Shown here: positions 53,379 through 62,277 of the stretch, in pieces
Position numbering within the stretch: the stretch's first letter is position 1
Layout of the letters: each line of letters starts with the position of its first letter
Notes under the pieces: model-generated
What the model was told of the DNA's origin: nothing
Databases searched by the model: none
Seen by the model: the letters and a program-made list of their open reading frames with translations, nothing else
Program-made: the position numbers and the translations under genes
Assembly (NCBI GenBank): GCA_030730365.1
Contig: JANQVJ010000077.1
Location: 47,801-111,800 of the forward strand
Source: Verrucomicrobiales bacterium
Lineage (GTDB): Bacteria; Verrucomicrobiota; Verrucomicrobiia; Verrucomicrobiales; DEV007
DNA length: 64,000 nt
Direction: 5' to 3'

Positions 53379-54224
53379 ATGAAATCGACTCTGCTTCTCA
53401 CCGCTCTCCTTTTCCTCGGCACGAACCTTTCCCTCCACGCCGACGAAGCGCTGAAAAAAGCGCTCGTGATGCATGCCTCGTTCGACAAGAGATTTGACGC
53501 GGATTTTTCCACCGGTGATGCCGCCGCTTATCTTAAAACCAGCAGCGGCATGGTGCCCTGCGTCGAGAGCGACGACCTCAAGCTCGTCGGCACGGGGAGA
53601 TTCGGTAGGGCGATCCATTTCCCCCGCAAGGCGGCAGTGCGACCCACCTACCGCGCCGAAGGGGTGCTGGGTTACAACGCGAAGAACTGGAGCGCGACCG
53701 TCTCACTCTGGATGAGGCTCACGCCCGACGAGGACCTCGAACCGGGCTACTGCGATCCCATTCAGATCGTCGGCGATGACACTAAGAAAGGCTTCATTTT
53801 CCTCGAATGGTCAAAGGACCACACGCCCCGCTACTTCCGCTACGCGATCCGACCGCTCATCGAGATCTGGGACCCCGAAAGCCTCGGCTGGGAAGTCGTC
53901 CCCGAGCCGAAACGTCCCATGGTGCAGCTCAAGGAGGCGCCTTTTTCCCGGGATCGCTGGACCCACGCCGTCTTTACACTTGATCAGATCAATGCCGGCA
54001 AAGACAAGTCATCGGGCGTGCTCTACCTCGACGGAAAGCGGCAGGGAAAAATCGCGGGGCACGACCTCACCTTTGGCTGGGATCCGCAGGCGGTCCTGCT
54101 CGTCCTCGGGGCGGCCTATGTGGGACACCTCGATGATCTCGCCGTCTTCAACCGTGTCCTCAATGACGAGGAAGTGGCACGGCTCCACGCCCTCCCGAAG
54201 GGCGTGGCGGAACTGCGGCCGTGA
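53379..54224 (+). CDS. Secreted LamG-like (concanavalin A-fold) protein
   Basis: A 281-residue protein from ATG 53379 with signal peptide [20 protein letters not shown], with AD-type cleavage after. A LamG-like beta-sandwich follows: [66 protein letters not shown] and [20 protein letters not shown], the latter being a classical LamG ending. It probably binds carbohydrate or protein; no catalytic residues seen. An earlier ATG (53355) adds no signal-peptide character. Confidence 0.78.
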   Translation: MKSTLLLTALLFLGTNLSLHADEALKKALVMHASFDKRFDADFSTGDAAAYLKTSSGMVPCVESDDLKLVGTGRFGRAIHFPRKAAVRPTYRAEGVLGYNAKNWSATVSLWMRLTPDEDLEPGYCDPIQIVGDDTKKGFIFLEWSKDHTPRYFRYAIRPLIEIWDPESLGWEVVPEPKRPMVQLKEAPFSRDRWTHAVFTLDQINAGKDKSSGVLYLDGKRQGKIAGHDLTFGWDPQAVLLVLGAAYVGHLDDLAVFNRVLNDEEVARLHALPKGVAELRP

Positions 54225-54230
54225 GGACTC

Positions 54231-55121
54231 TTACTTCGGGAGGAGCCGCTTGAGATTGGCCTTGTTCAACTCCCAGGCACGGAAGATCTCGTCGCCGCGC
54301 GTTTTCCAGAGCGCCTCATCGTCGGGCACCCACTCGAAGCGCATCGTCGTGAAAAGTTTGTCTCTGAGCAAGTCGAACTCTACCGTGGCCCCGGTCTCGT
54401 CTTTCCCAGTGACGACGATTTTTTTCACGATCTCGTTTTCCTCGTCACCGAAGTCTGCGTGGATCCGCAACCAGGACTCGATGACTTCGTGGACAACGGC
54501 GTGATTCAGAGTCGCCTCTTTTTCCCGCCCGGCCTTAAGGACGAGTTCGATCGCCGGCGACTCCGCCAGGGCGGCCTGACGGATCAGTTGCCTACTGCCC
54601 TCGTCGATGTTGTCGAGCGTGGCCATGAGATCGACGACAGCCGAGCTGATGTGCACCTTGCGGAGGATGGGGAGGACCCTCACTTTGCTCATCTCGGTGG
54701 GGCGCAGGAGCGGCTTGATCTGTACGTCGGTGTCGAGGTCGGCGACGCGCTTGAAATAATTGCCCAACTGACGCCACGAAGCGGCACGGCTGTTACGCTG
54801 CAGGGTGAGGATGCCGGTCTCGAAGTCGAAATAAAAGGCGGAACACTCCGCAACGCCTTCATCTTTGCTAAGATTAATTGTAGTGACCTTGCCGGCGAGA
54901 TCGGCTCGGAATCCGGCCGGAGCCATCGAGATGCGCATGAGGTCGCCGAGGTAGCCCCGGTCGGTAAGGCTACCACGGGCGAGACGGATCCAGTCGTCGT
55001 TGATCTCGACATTGCGCTTTGAACTATCGGCAGCAGTGCCGTGAAGATCGCGCAGGATAGTTTCGAGTCCGGTCGATTCGATATCGACGGTGTAAAAGTC
55101 AACTTTGGCCGTTTTTTGCAT
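54231..55121 (-). CDS. Unknown protein, RexA/DUF6731-like (tentative)
   Basis: A 296-residue soluble protein with no signal peptide or membrane segment. No catalytic motif is visible. The layout faintly resembles lambda RexA: a beta-rich first half with FYFDFETGILTLQRNSRAAS, a central motif VQIKPLLRPTEMSKVRVLPI then LRKVHISSAVVDLM (RexA has a comparable IEPLMRGTT segment and a following basic strand), and a helical end. Proteins of this size annotated DUF6731 also look like this. Start ATG 55121. It is convergent with the LamG gene (6 bp) and has no phage or defence neighbour. The assignment is weak and needs a profile search. Confidence 0.5.
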   Translation of the reverse strand: MQKTAKVDFYTVDIESTGLETILRDLHGTAADSSKRNVEINDDWIRLARGSLTDRGYLGDLMRISMAPAGFRADLAGKVTTINLSKDEGVAECSAFYFDFETGILTLQRNSRAASWRQLGNYFKRVADLDTDVQIKPLLRPTEMSKVRVLPILRKVHISSAVVDLMATLDNIDEGSRQLIRQAALAESPAIELVLKAGREKEATLNHAVVHEVIESWLRIHADFGDEENEIVKKIVVTGKDETGATVEFDLLRDKLFTTMRFEWVPDDEALWKTRGDEIFRAWELNKANLKRLLPK

Positions 55122-55249
55122 AGGGTGGGTCCAGTAACGGCGTCGCGGGAGCGGGTCAACTCTTTCGCGATCCGATCGTCACGCAAAAAATCTCTCCTCT
55201 CCGTTGAACCGTCTCTTGCGAAGCGACACAAAACATTCCAGTACTTCCC

Positions 55250-55630
55250 ATGATCAAATTTCTCCATACCCGCATCCGAGTAGCCGATCTCGAAAAGACG
55301 ATCTCCTTCTACGAGACGCTCGGCTTCAAGCTGACCCGTCGCACCGACAAGTCGCCCGCAGGCAACCAGCTCGCCTTCCTCGAGCTCGAGGGAAATGACC
55401 ACTTTCTCGAGCTCTGCTACTCCCCCGATTTTGAAGTAAAGTTCCCCGAAGACCTCATGCACACCGCTCTCGGAGTCGAGGACATCGTGGCCTACTGCGA
55501 CAAGGTCGAAAAAGCCGGGATCGAAATCTGGCCAGCTGACTGGCGCGAGGCTTTTCCCTCGGGAAAAAAGGGAAAGATGGCCTTCGTGACCGATCCGGAC
55601 GGCTATGAAGTGGAGATCCTTGAACGCTAA
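55250..55630 (+). CDS. gloA: Glyoxalase I-like VOC metalloenzyme
   Basis: A 126-residue VOC-fold protein. Metal ligands fit lactoylglutathione lyase: His6 (MIKFLHTRIRVADLEK), a Glu in LELEGNDHFLELCYS, His in LMHTALGVEDI, and Glu in YEVEILER at the C-terminus. The motif DLEKTISFYETLGFKL is typical. It would convert methylglyoxal hemithioacetals to lactoyl-thiol esters; glutathione use is not shown. The gene is divergent from the RexA-like gene with a 128-bp spacer. Confidence 0.82.
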   Translation: MIKFLHTRIRVADLEKTISFYETLGFKLTRRTDKSPAGNQLAFLELEGNDHFLELCYSPDFEVKFPEDLMHTALGVEDIVAYCDKVEKAGIEIWPADWREAFPSGKKGKMAFVTDPDGYEVEILER

Positions 55631-55730
55631 TTTTAGAATTAATGTTCAACTCAACGGGAGCCAAGCTAATTTCGCTTTCCAAATTAAGAATTTTTTAATT
55701 TTTCCTTAATAAATTAGCGAATTTCACTCA
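55626..55730 (+). promoter_or_regulatory. AT-rich inverted-repeat block between gloA and the amidase gene
   Basis: GCTAATTT occurs at 55626 and 55665, and its inverse AAATTAGC at 55711. A nested hairpin AAATTAA-(7 nt)-TTAATTT at 55681-55701 is followed by a T-run. The nested stem is all AT, so a strong intrinsic terminator is doubtful; the matched GCTAATTT boxes look more like a protein binding site or promoter block. Confidence 0.38.
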
Positions 55731-55778
55731 TTTAGGTTAATATTTCGGACTCCTTATCTATTACCCTTTTGCGGACTC

Positions 55779-56594
55779 ATGAAAAAAATTGGATTTGTTA
55801 TCCCTCCCGTCGTGATCGCCGTGACTTTCCTCATCCTCTCTTCGTGCAACACGAGGCCGACGGGTCCCGCATCAAAAGCGGGCTTCTGGGAACGTGAACT
55901 CGGAGCGGTGGCGAACGTTCCGCTCAATCCCTCGGATGCGCAGAAGGACCTCAATCTTAAGATCGACCTCATACCCGAGGGGAAATATGGCCGTCGTCTC
56001 TTCCGCGAAATGAAGCCTCAATATATTACGATCCACAGCACGCAGAACCCGACCGGCGATGCCTACGCCCATGCGAAAGCACTTAAACGTGGCGCTCTTC
56101 GCGGTGGGGTCTGCGGCTATCTCTGCTGGCATTTCACGGTGCAGGATAGCACCATCATCCAGCACATTCCCACGAGCGAGCGCGGCGAACACGCCGACTT
56201 CGACGGACCGGGGAACCGTTACTCAATCGGCATCGAGATGTGCGAACATCAGGGCAACAACCAGACCGCCACCCTCGAGCGCACCGCCAAGCTCGCCGCC
56301 TCGCTGATGTATCACCACCAGATCCCGATTTCGAACATCCGCGCCCACTACCACTGGCCGCGCGAGGGTTACTCGACCCCTAACAAGGACTGCCCCCACT
56401 TTCTTCTCGAAAACGGCCAGCCCGGCGAGACCTGGCGCTGGTTCGTCGGTCGGATCAATCAGCATCACTCCCGTCTCGTGAAGTTCGATGAAGCAGCCCG
56501 TGAACAAAAACAGAAAGAAGAGGAAGCCCGCCGCCGTAAGCAGATGGTAGAGCGGCTCTGGAACAAAGTAAGCGACTTCATCGGCCTCAGCTAA
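55779..56594 (+). CDS. N-acetylmuramoyl-L-alanine amidase (Amidase_2/PGRP) lipoprotein
   Basis: A 271-residue protein with a lipoprotein signal: FVIPPVVIAVTFLILSSCNT has lipobox LSSC. The amidase domain has the metal ligands in YITIHSTQNPTGDAYAHAKA (His), AHYHWPREGYSTPNKDCPHF (His and Cys, the H...K-x-C pair of Amidase_2) and the fold motif GYLCWHFTVQDSTIIQHIP. It cleaves the amide between muramyl and L-Ala. A charged Arg/Lys/Glu helix is C-terminal. It is likely attached to the inner or outer membrane and acts in wall turnover or recycling. The next gene is 105 bp away. Confidence 0.86.
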   Translation: MKKIGFVIPPVVIAVTFLILSSCNTRPTGPASKAGFWERELGAVANVPLNPSDAQKDLNLKIDLIPEGKYGRRLFREMKPQYITIHSTQNPTGDAYAHAKALKRGALRGGVCGYLCWHFTVQDSTIIQHIPTSERGEHADFDGPGNRYSIGIEMCEHQGNNQTATLERTAKLAASLMYHHQIPISNIRAHYHWPREGYSTPNKDCPHFLLENGQPGETWRWFVGRINQHHSRLVKFDEAAREQKQKEEEARRRKQMVERLWNKVSDFIGLS

Positions 56595-56699
56595 GCTTCG
56601 CCCTTCGGGGATAGGCCGGAGGGGCGGTTGCAGGTCCAGACTCGTCCGCGTAAGATTCCTCCCGACACGACTCGATTACTCCCACTGCCCAGGTCAGAC

Positions 56700-57428
56700 A
56701 TGAGTTTCCGCCTTTTCCTCCTCACTCTCCTCGTCTTCGTGACGACACTGGCGGCTCCGCAGACGGTCGAGGCTGCGTTGAACCCTAATGACGAATACAT
56801 CATCGTCTCGGGGGGGCCGGCCCTACAATACTGGGAAGGCTACCGACGCGAAGCCCATCGCCACGACCGCTGGTGGGGCAACTTCGTGCGAACGGCGCGC
56901 TTCCGCATCGAGCAGCTCAAGAAAGCCAGCAACGACGCGGTCAACATCACCTGGCTCGTCTACCGCCCCGGTTACGAAAGTCGTGCCGCGGAGGACGGTC
57001 AGCCGCTCATCAGCCATATTGAAAGCGTGCGTGACAAATACGGGGTCAATCTCGTCTGGTTCAATCAAGGCGAAGAAGTCATTCATTACATCAACAACGG
57101 GCAGAATCGCAATGCGATTAAAGTCTCGGGGTTTGAATTCTTCGGCCATTCGAACAAATACTGCCTTGTCTTCGATTACAGCAATCACATCCTCGGTGCC
57201 TCGAGGTCGTTCCTTCATCAGGGGGATCTCAAGCAGATCAACCGCAAGGCCTTCGCCAAAGGCGCCTACGCCAAAAGCTGGGGCTGCCACAGCGGTGAAT
57301 CATTCAGCCAGGAATTCCGCCGTGTCACCGGGGTGAAGATGATAGGCGCGATTGGAAAGACGGATTATTCCGAAACCTACAAGGGCATTCTCCCCTTCGT
57401 TTCCAACGGCGGCCGCTGGGGAAGCTAG
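56700..57428 (+). CDS. Secreted protein of unknown function with a candidate His-Cys dyad
   Basis: A 242-residue secreted protein from ATG 56700, signal peptide MSFRLFLLTLLVFVTTLAAP. Two motifs stand out: SGFEFFGHSNKYCLVFDYS near residue ~145 and SWGCHSGESFSQEFRR near residue ~197. A GHS followed ~50 residues later by GCHSGE resembles the His-Cys arrangement of clan CD cysteine peptidases or other thiol hydrolases. No family is recognised. The gene follows the amidase lipoprotein on the same strand and may act on the same cell-wall material. Confidence 0.6.
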   Translation: MSFRLFLLTLLVFVTTLAAPQTVEAALNPNDEYIIVSGGPALQYWEGYRREAHRHDRWWGNFVRTARFRIEQLKKASNDAVNITWLVYRPGYESRAAEDGQPLISHIESVRDKYGVNLVWFNQGEEVIHYINNGQNRNAIKVSGFEFFGHSNKYCLVFDYSNHILGASRSFLHQGDLKQINRKAFAKGAYAKSWGCHSGESFSQEFRRVTGVKMIGAIGKTDYSETYKGILPFVSNGGRWGS

Positions 57429-57523
57429 AAATTTGCAACATTTAGGTGAAATCTCCCGATTCCGTGGTCCACTCTCGGGATACCCGGAAGGGTTACGCAA
57501 AACTCGACAACCGATTTTCACCG

Positions 57524-58519
57524 ATGCAGTTCGACGAACTCAAGCAGCTCTATTCGCTCCCCTTCTTTGACCTCATCCAGCGTTCGCGCAAGGTGCACGA
57601 GGAAAACTGGCCACAGAACGAAGTGCAACTCTGCACTTTGCTGAGCATCAAAACGGGCGGCTGTTCCGAAGACTGTTCCTACTGCGCCCAGTCAGCCCGC
57701 TACACCACCGATGTCGCGGCCGAGCGGCTCATGGAAAAAGACGACATCCTCGCACGCGCCCGCCAGGCCCTCGAAAACGGCTCGACCCGCTTTTGCATGG
57801 GAGCCGCCTGGAAAGGGGTCAAGGATGGCACCAAGCGCTTCGATCAGGTCCTCGATATCGTCGAGAGCGTCAGCGAACTGGGCATGGAAGTATGCACCAC
57901 CCTCGGCGAACTTGGCCCCGTCGAGGCCGCAAAGCTAAAAGAGGCCGGGGTAACCGCCTACAATCACAACATCGACACCTCGCCCGAGCATTATACCAAC
58001 ATCGTCTCGACCCACACCTTCCAGGACAGACTCAACACCCTGCGCCATGTGCAGGACGCCGGCATGTCGGTCTGTTCGGGCGGCATTCTCGGCCTCGGCG
58101 AGACGACCGATGACAGACTGAAGATGCTCGAGATCCTCAGCAACTTCAATCCTCAGCCCGAGAGCGTCCCGATCAACTCCCTCGTCCCCATCCCGGGCAC
58201 TCCCCTCGCAGAGTCGCAGGGCGTCGATTCCTTCGAAGTCGTGCGCATGATCGCTCTCGCCCGCATTGCCATCCCCCGCGCGAAAGTGCGCCTCTCGGCC
58301 GGCCGCAAGCAGATGAGCGAAGAACTCCAGACCCTCTGCTTTTTCGCCGGAGCCAATTCTATTTTCTACGGAGATAAACTTCTCACGACCGGTAATCCAC
58401 AATCGCAGGCCGACCTTGCCCTGCTGAAAAAACTCGGGCTTGAACCGCAGAAGCCGAATCGCGCTCTCGCCGCACCCGGTGCCGAAGACACCCGCCCGCT
58501 CACCCCGGCACTCGCCTGA
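57524..58519 (+). CDS. bioB: Biotin synthase
   Basis: A 331-residue radical SAM enzyme. The SAM cluster motif CSEDCSYCAQSARY lies at about residue 45 from ATG 57524. Other BioB marks are YNHNIDTSPEHY, GGILGLGET, SLVPIPGTPL and the arginine loop RLSAGRKQM, which helps bind the second cluster. It inserts sulphur into dethiobiotin. The frame extends 26 residues further upstream (57446), which lacks family similarity. folP follows; no other bio gene is in the window. Confidence 0.95.
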   Translation: MQFDELKQLYSLPFFDLIQRSRKVHEENWPQNEVQLCTLLSIKTGGCSEDCSYCAQSARYTTDVAAERLMEKDDILARARQALENGSTRFCMGAAWKGVKDGTKRFDQVLDIVESVSELGMEVCTTLGELGPVEAAKLKEAGVTAYNHNIDTSPEHYTNIVSTHTFQDRLNTLRHVQDAGMSVCSGGILGLGETTDDRLKMLEILSNFNPQPESVPINSLVPIPGTPLAESQGVDSFEVVRMIALARIAIPRAKVRLSAGRKQMSEELQTLCFFAGANSIFYGDKLLTTGNPQSQADLALLKKLGLEPQKPNRALAAPGAEDTRPLTPALA

Positions 58520-58558
58520 ACGGCGAAAGACGCGGGGGAAAGACCCGCCTTTGCACTG

Positions 58559-59398
58559 ATGAAATGGCGCTGCCTCCATCACCTCTTCGACCTGGATGAG
58601 CGTGGTGAAGTCATGGGTATCGTCAACACGACGCCCGATTCCTTCTCCGACGGCGGACGTTTTGCCTCGATCGACTCAGCCCTGATACACGCTCGCAGGC
58701 TCATTAGCGAGGGAGCGGCAATCATTGATATCGGCGGCGAATCGACCCGCCCGGGAGCAGACGAAGTGGACGAGCCCGAGGAGATCCGCCGGGTCCTGCC
58801 CATCCTCGAAGCCCTCGCCGCGGAGTGTCCCGGGACAGCTCTCTCGATCGACACCTGCAAGGCGGCAGTGGCCCGAGCGGCAGTGGCCGCAGGGGCGTCC
58901 ATCATCAATGACGTGACCGGCTTTCGCGAGGCGGAAATGATCGCGGTCGCGGCGGAGACCGGTGCGGGGCTGGTCGTGATGCACATGCAGGGCACCCCGC
59001 GGACAATGCAACACGATCCGGTCTACACGGATCTCCGCGGAGAAATCACGGGGTTTTTCGCCGATCGGTTTGCAGCCCTGACCGCAGCCGGTGTGCAGCC
59101 TGAAGCGATCGTCTTTGACCCCGGAATCGGCTTCGGGAAAAAACTCGAGCACAATCTCGCTATCCTGCGCGAGCTCGATCAATTCACGGTCGAGGGGAGG
59201 CCCATCCTTCTCGGTGTCTCCCGGAAGTCCTTTATTGGCAAAATCCTCGGCTCGGATGATCTCGATGATCGGCACTGGCCCACCGTCGCGATCACCTCTC
59301 ACGCCCGCGAGCAGGGTATCGCTCTGCACCGTGTCCACGAGGTGAAGGCTAATGTCGAAGCACTCCGGATGACCGAAGCGATGCTGCGGTCGGCGTAA
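58559..59398 (+). CDS. folP: Dihydropteroate synthase
   Basis: A 279-residue TIM barrel. Family signatures are present in order: MGIVNTTPDSFSDGGRF (pterin/phosphate loop), IDIGGESTRPGADEV, NDVTGF, MHMQGTPRTMQ, DPGIGFGKKLEHNL and LGVSRKSFIGK. It joins p-aminobenzoate to dihydropterin pyrophosphate in folate synthesis. It starts 39 bp after bioB and probably shares its transcript. Confidence 0.95.
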   Translation: MKWRCLHHLFDLDERGEVMGIVNTTPDSFSDGGRFASIDSALIHARRLISEGAAIIDIGGESTRPGADEVDEPEEIRRVLPILEALAAECPGTALSIDTCKAAVARAAVAAGASIINDVTGFREAEMIAVAAETGAGLVVMHMQGTPRTMQHDPVYTDLRGEITGFFADRFAALTAAGVQPEAIVFDPGIGFGKKLEHNLAILRELDQFTVEGRPILLGVSRKSFIGKILGSDDLDDRHWPTVAITSHAREQGIALHRVHEVKANVEALRMTEAMLRSA

Positions 59399-59407
59399 GG
59401 GGCACTT

Positions 59408-61378
59408 TCAAACCAACTTCGCCGTTCTCACAAAAGGCGGGATGGGGCAGCCGATCGCGTCAGCAACGGCGCGGATGAGCTCCGCCTCGCGACTGGAAAC
59501 CCCTTCGTCAGCCATGACGCTGAGGCTGCACGCCTCGAGGAGCCGCTTCTTCACGATCGGTGAGGCGCACGCAAAATCAGCGAGGGCATCGCGGATCGTG
59601 TCGAGCCCGCACTGGTGAGCGCTTTTGAAAGGGATCTCGACGGCGTAGGTCTCGCGCAGGTGCTGCGCAGCACCCGCAAAAGCCGATCGAACCGCTTCCT
59701 CGTCCGCCGGATGACTCATCGCGGCAAGGGTGGACAGGAGAATGCCCGCCTTGTCCCGCAACGGAGCGATCCGCGTGAAACGAATGCGCTCGGGTCCTCG
59801 TTTTTCAAAATAGCTGTCGAGGTGACGGGTGATCACCTGCAGGAGCATAAACTCAAAGAGATCAACCCGCCCATCGCTCTCGATAAGTTGCTGAATGATC
59901 GCCTTGAACCTCGCATATTCAGCGGGAGAAAGGTGGCGAAGGGCAGGCAGGGAGAGGTCGATGAGACCGATCTTAACGGCGGAGTGGACCGCATTCACCT
60001 CGTTGAACAATTGCACGACGAGGCGATAGGTGACCTCGTCGGACTCGCGGCGCAGGCGGCTGAGTTCGGCATTGCGGAGCTTGTCATCCTGGGCAAGGAG
60101 CAACGAAAAGATCATCGACTGGGCCCCGGCGAGGGAGCGACAGGACTCGAGCCAGTGGGCGGGCAGATTCGCATGGATCGCCTCCCCCAGTTCGATCTGC
60201 TCGGGATGGAGAGAACTCAGGCTTTCAAAAGCCTCAGTCGAGCGCAGCGGGAGATCCGCCCCGCCGCCATCGAGGAACATCCCGGGCAGGGCGGGCGGGA
60301 CGACTCGGCCCCCGCCCTGGCGCTGACGCGACGGGGATGGTTCGCTTTTTTCCGAAATAGGCCGCAGGCTCGTCTCGCGGAATTCACCGTTCCAGTGCGG
60401 GAGGAGTCGGCCAATGCGCTGGGGCAGCGGCGGGTGTGTCGCGAAGGCGGCGGCGGAGAGGGCGCTGCCGAAAAAGAGGTGACTGGCATCGCGCGCCATG
60501 GGGTGGTTGACAAGCGATCCCGAATTGAGCCCTCCGATTTTCAGGAGAGCGCCGGCGATGCCGTCGGGGTTGCGGGTGAATTGCACTGCCGAGGCATCGG
60601 CGAGAAATTCGCGCTGCCGCGAGACCGAGGCCTTGATTAAGCCCGCGAAGAAAGCGCCCACGTAACCGATGACGAGCAGCCCGACCCCTGCCGCGAGCAT
60701 GACGAGGGCGGCCCCGGCTCCCTCCTTCCGATTGGAACTGAGATTTCCACGAAAGGCACTGCGGAGGATGATCTCCCCTATCAAAGCGAGAAAAAGAATA
60801 CCGAAGAGGAGCCCCATGAGGCGCATATTGAGCCGCATGTCGCCATTGAGAATGTGGGAAAACTCGTGCGCGATGACTCCCTGGAGTTCGTCTCGGGTGA
60901 GCAGGGTCATGCAGCCGCGGGTCACCCCGACGACGGCATCGCTGGGCGTGCGACCGGCGGCAAAAGCGTTGATCGAGTCCTCGGAATCCATCACGAAGAC
61001 AGTCGGCACGGGAACACCCGAAGCGATCGCCATCTCTTCGACGAGATTGAGGAGGCGCCGCTCGTGAAAGTCGGTCGTGTTGATGTCGACTTCCCGACCG
61101 CCCAGTTCGCGGGCGACCACTTCCCCGCCTCCGGAAAGTTGCAGGGTCTTGAAGGTCGAGGCGAGAAAGACGACGAGAGCCGTCCCCGACGCCGAGAAAA
61201 AGAGGATCGTGGGATCCCAGATCACGAGGCGCCCGCCCTCTTCGGGCTCGAGAAAAAAGAGGATCCCGACGACGAGGGCATAGACCGCCGCAATGATGCC
61301 GAGGATGGCAAGGAGGAAATAAAAAACGAGGAGGTGCGTCTTTTTACGCGCAACTTCCTGATGTTCGAAAAAATCCAT
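59408..61378 (-). CDS. M48-family membrane metallopeptidase with C-terminal TerB-like domain
   Basis: A 656-residue protein. Two N-terminal membrane helices (HLLVFYFLLAILGIIAAVYA, LFFSASGTALVVFLASTF) precede the HEXXH zinc motif in QGVIAHEFSHILNGDMRLN (HEFSH near residue 171), then two further helices. The C-terminal ~250 residues contain acidic, helix-rich TerB-like sequence (FKAIIQQLIESDGRVDLFEF, DEGVSSREAELIRAVADAIG). M48 proteins are membrane quality-control proteases; fusion to a TerB-like domain is not the usual HtpX form. It lies 59 bp downstream of lemA, and lemA/M48 pairing is recurrent. Confidence 0.86.
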   Translation of the reverse strand: MDFFEHQEVARKKTHLLVFYFLLAILGIIAAVYALVVGILFFLEPEEGGRLVIWDPTILFFSASGTALVVFLASTFKTLQLSGGGEVVARELGGREVDINTTDFHERRLLNLVEEMAIASGVPVPTVFVMDSEDSINAFAAGRTPSDAVVGVTRGCMTLLTRDELQGVIAHEFSHILNGDMRLNMRLMGLLFGILFLALIGEIILRSAFRGNLSSNRKEGAGAALVMLAAGVGLLVIGYVGAFFAGLIKASVSRQREFLADASAVQFTRNPDGIAGALLKIGGLNSGSLVNHPMARDASHLFFGSALSAAAFATHPPLPQRIGRLLPHWNGEFRETSLRPISEKSEPSPSRQRQGGGRVVPPALPGMFLDGGGADLPLRSTEAFESLSSLHPEQIELGEAIHANLPAHWLESCRSLAGAQSMIFSLLLAQDDKLRNAELSRLRRESDEVTYRLVVQLFNEVNAVHSAVKIGLIDLSLPALRHLSPAEYARFKAIIQQLIESDGRVDLFEFMLLQVITRHLDSYFEKRGPERIRFTRIAPLRDKAGILLSTLAAMSHPADEEAVRSAFAGAAQHLRETYAVEIPFKSAHQCGLDTIRDALADFACASPIVKKRLLEACSLSVMADEGVSSREAELIRAVADAIGCPIPPFVRTAKLV

Positions 61379-61437
61379 GGCGTGAAGCTCCGTCTCCCCG
61401 GACTCGCGGCCGAATCCGGGGAGAGAGCGGGGGCACT

Positions 61438-62028
61438 TCAGAATTTGACGACAACACTTTCGCGCTCGGCGTCGTCCGATACTTCGAAAGTGGTCGCGGG
61501 AGCGAAGTTAAAGAAGCCGGCGATGATGTTCGAAGGGAACATCTCGAGTTTGTTGTTGAAGTGCATGACCGCGTCATTGTAGGCCTGACGGGCGAAAGCG
61601 ACTTTAGACTCGGTCGAAGTGAGCTCCTCCTGCAACTGCAGCATGTTCTGGTTGCTGCGCAGCTCGGGATAACTCTCGGAAAGGGCGAAGAGTCGACCGA
61701 GGGCACCACCGAGACCGGAATCGGCGCTGGCGAGATTCTGCATCGAACCCCCGTCGGCCGGCGAGGCCTGCTCGCGAGCCGAGGTCGCGACATTTCGCGC
61801 CTGAATGACCGCCTCGAGCGTTTCCCGCTCGTGTTGCATGAAGGACTTCACTGTCTCAACGAGGTTCGGGATGAGGTCGTAGCGGCGCTTCAACTGCACA
61901 TCGATTTGGGCGAAAGCGTTTTTATAGCGATTACGGAGCTGCACGAGCCCATTATACAATCCGATGACCAGAATGACGGGGATCACGAGGATAGCGACGA
62001 TGACGACGATGGTTACTAGGGTGTTCAT
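61438..62028 (-). CDS. lemA: LemA-family membrane protein
   Basis: A 196-residue protein with one N-terminal helix (LVTIVVIVAILVIPVILVIG) and the long helical hairpin domain of LemA: YKNAFAQIDVQLKRRYDLIP then NLVETVKSFMQHERETLEAV. This is the family core. Function is unknown; it is often next to M48 or TPM-domain genes, as here. Confidence 0.93.
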   Translation of the reverse strand: MNTLVTIVVIVAILVIPVILVIGLYNGLVQLRNRYKNAFAQIDVQLKRRYDLIPNLVETVKSFMQHERETLEAVIQARNVATSAREQASPADGGSMQNLASADSGLGGALGRLFALSESYPELRSNQNMLQLQEELTSTESKVAFARQAYNDAVMHFNNKLEMFPSNIIAGFFNFAPATTFEVSDDAERESVVVKF

Positions 62029-62204
62029 GACGATAAAAGGCTCACGGCTGAATGTATCCGCGATTCACGGATTGATCGAGAGGCAAGATGCCGTTCCGAA
62101 CGGCTCACCGCCATTATAATTCCCCGCCCGGATTCTATTTTCCCCCATGCTTAAACCGATTCAACGGCAGGAGACGCCATAATTTTTTAAAGACGAAGCT
62201 TGTT

Positions 62205-62233
62205 TTATTGATATTTCTAAGATATTTTATAAT
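62205..62233 (+). promoter_or_regulatory. AT-rich candidate promoter upstream of the TolQ-like gene
   Basis: A perfect -10 TATAAT is at 62228-62233 within a very AT-rich stretch (62178-62275). The -35 is uncertain (TTATTG at 62205, spacer 17, is the best fit). It is 45 bp upstream of the ATG at 62278. Confidence 0.36.
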
Positions 62234-62277
62234 TTAAGATACTTTTCATCCTGAAAGAGTACAAAATTTTCATACCG

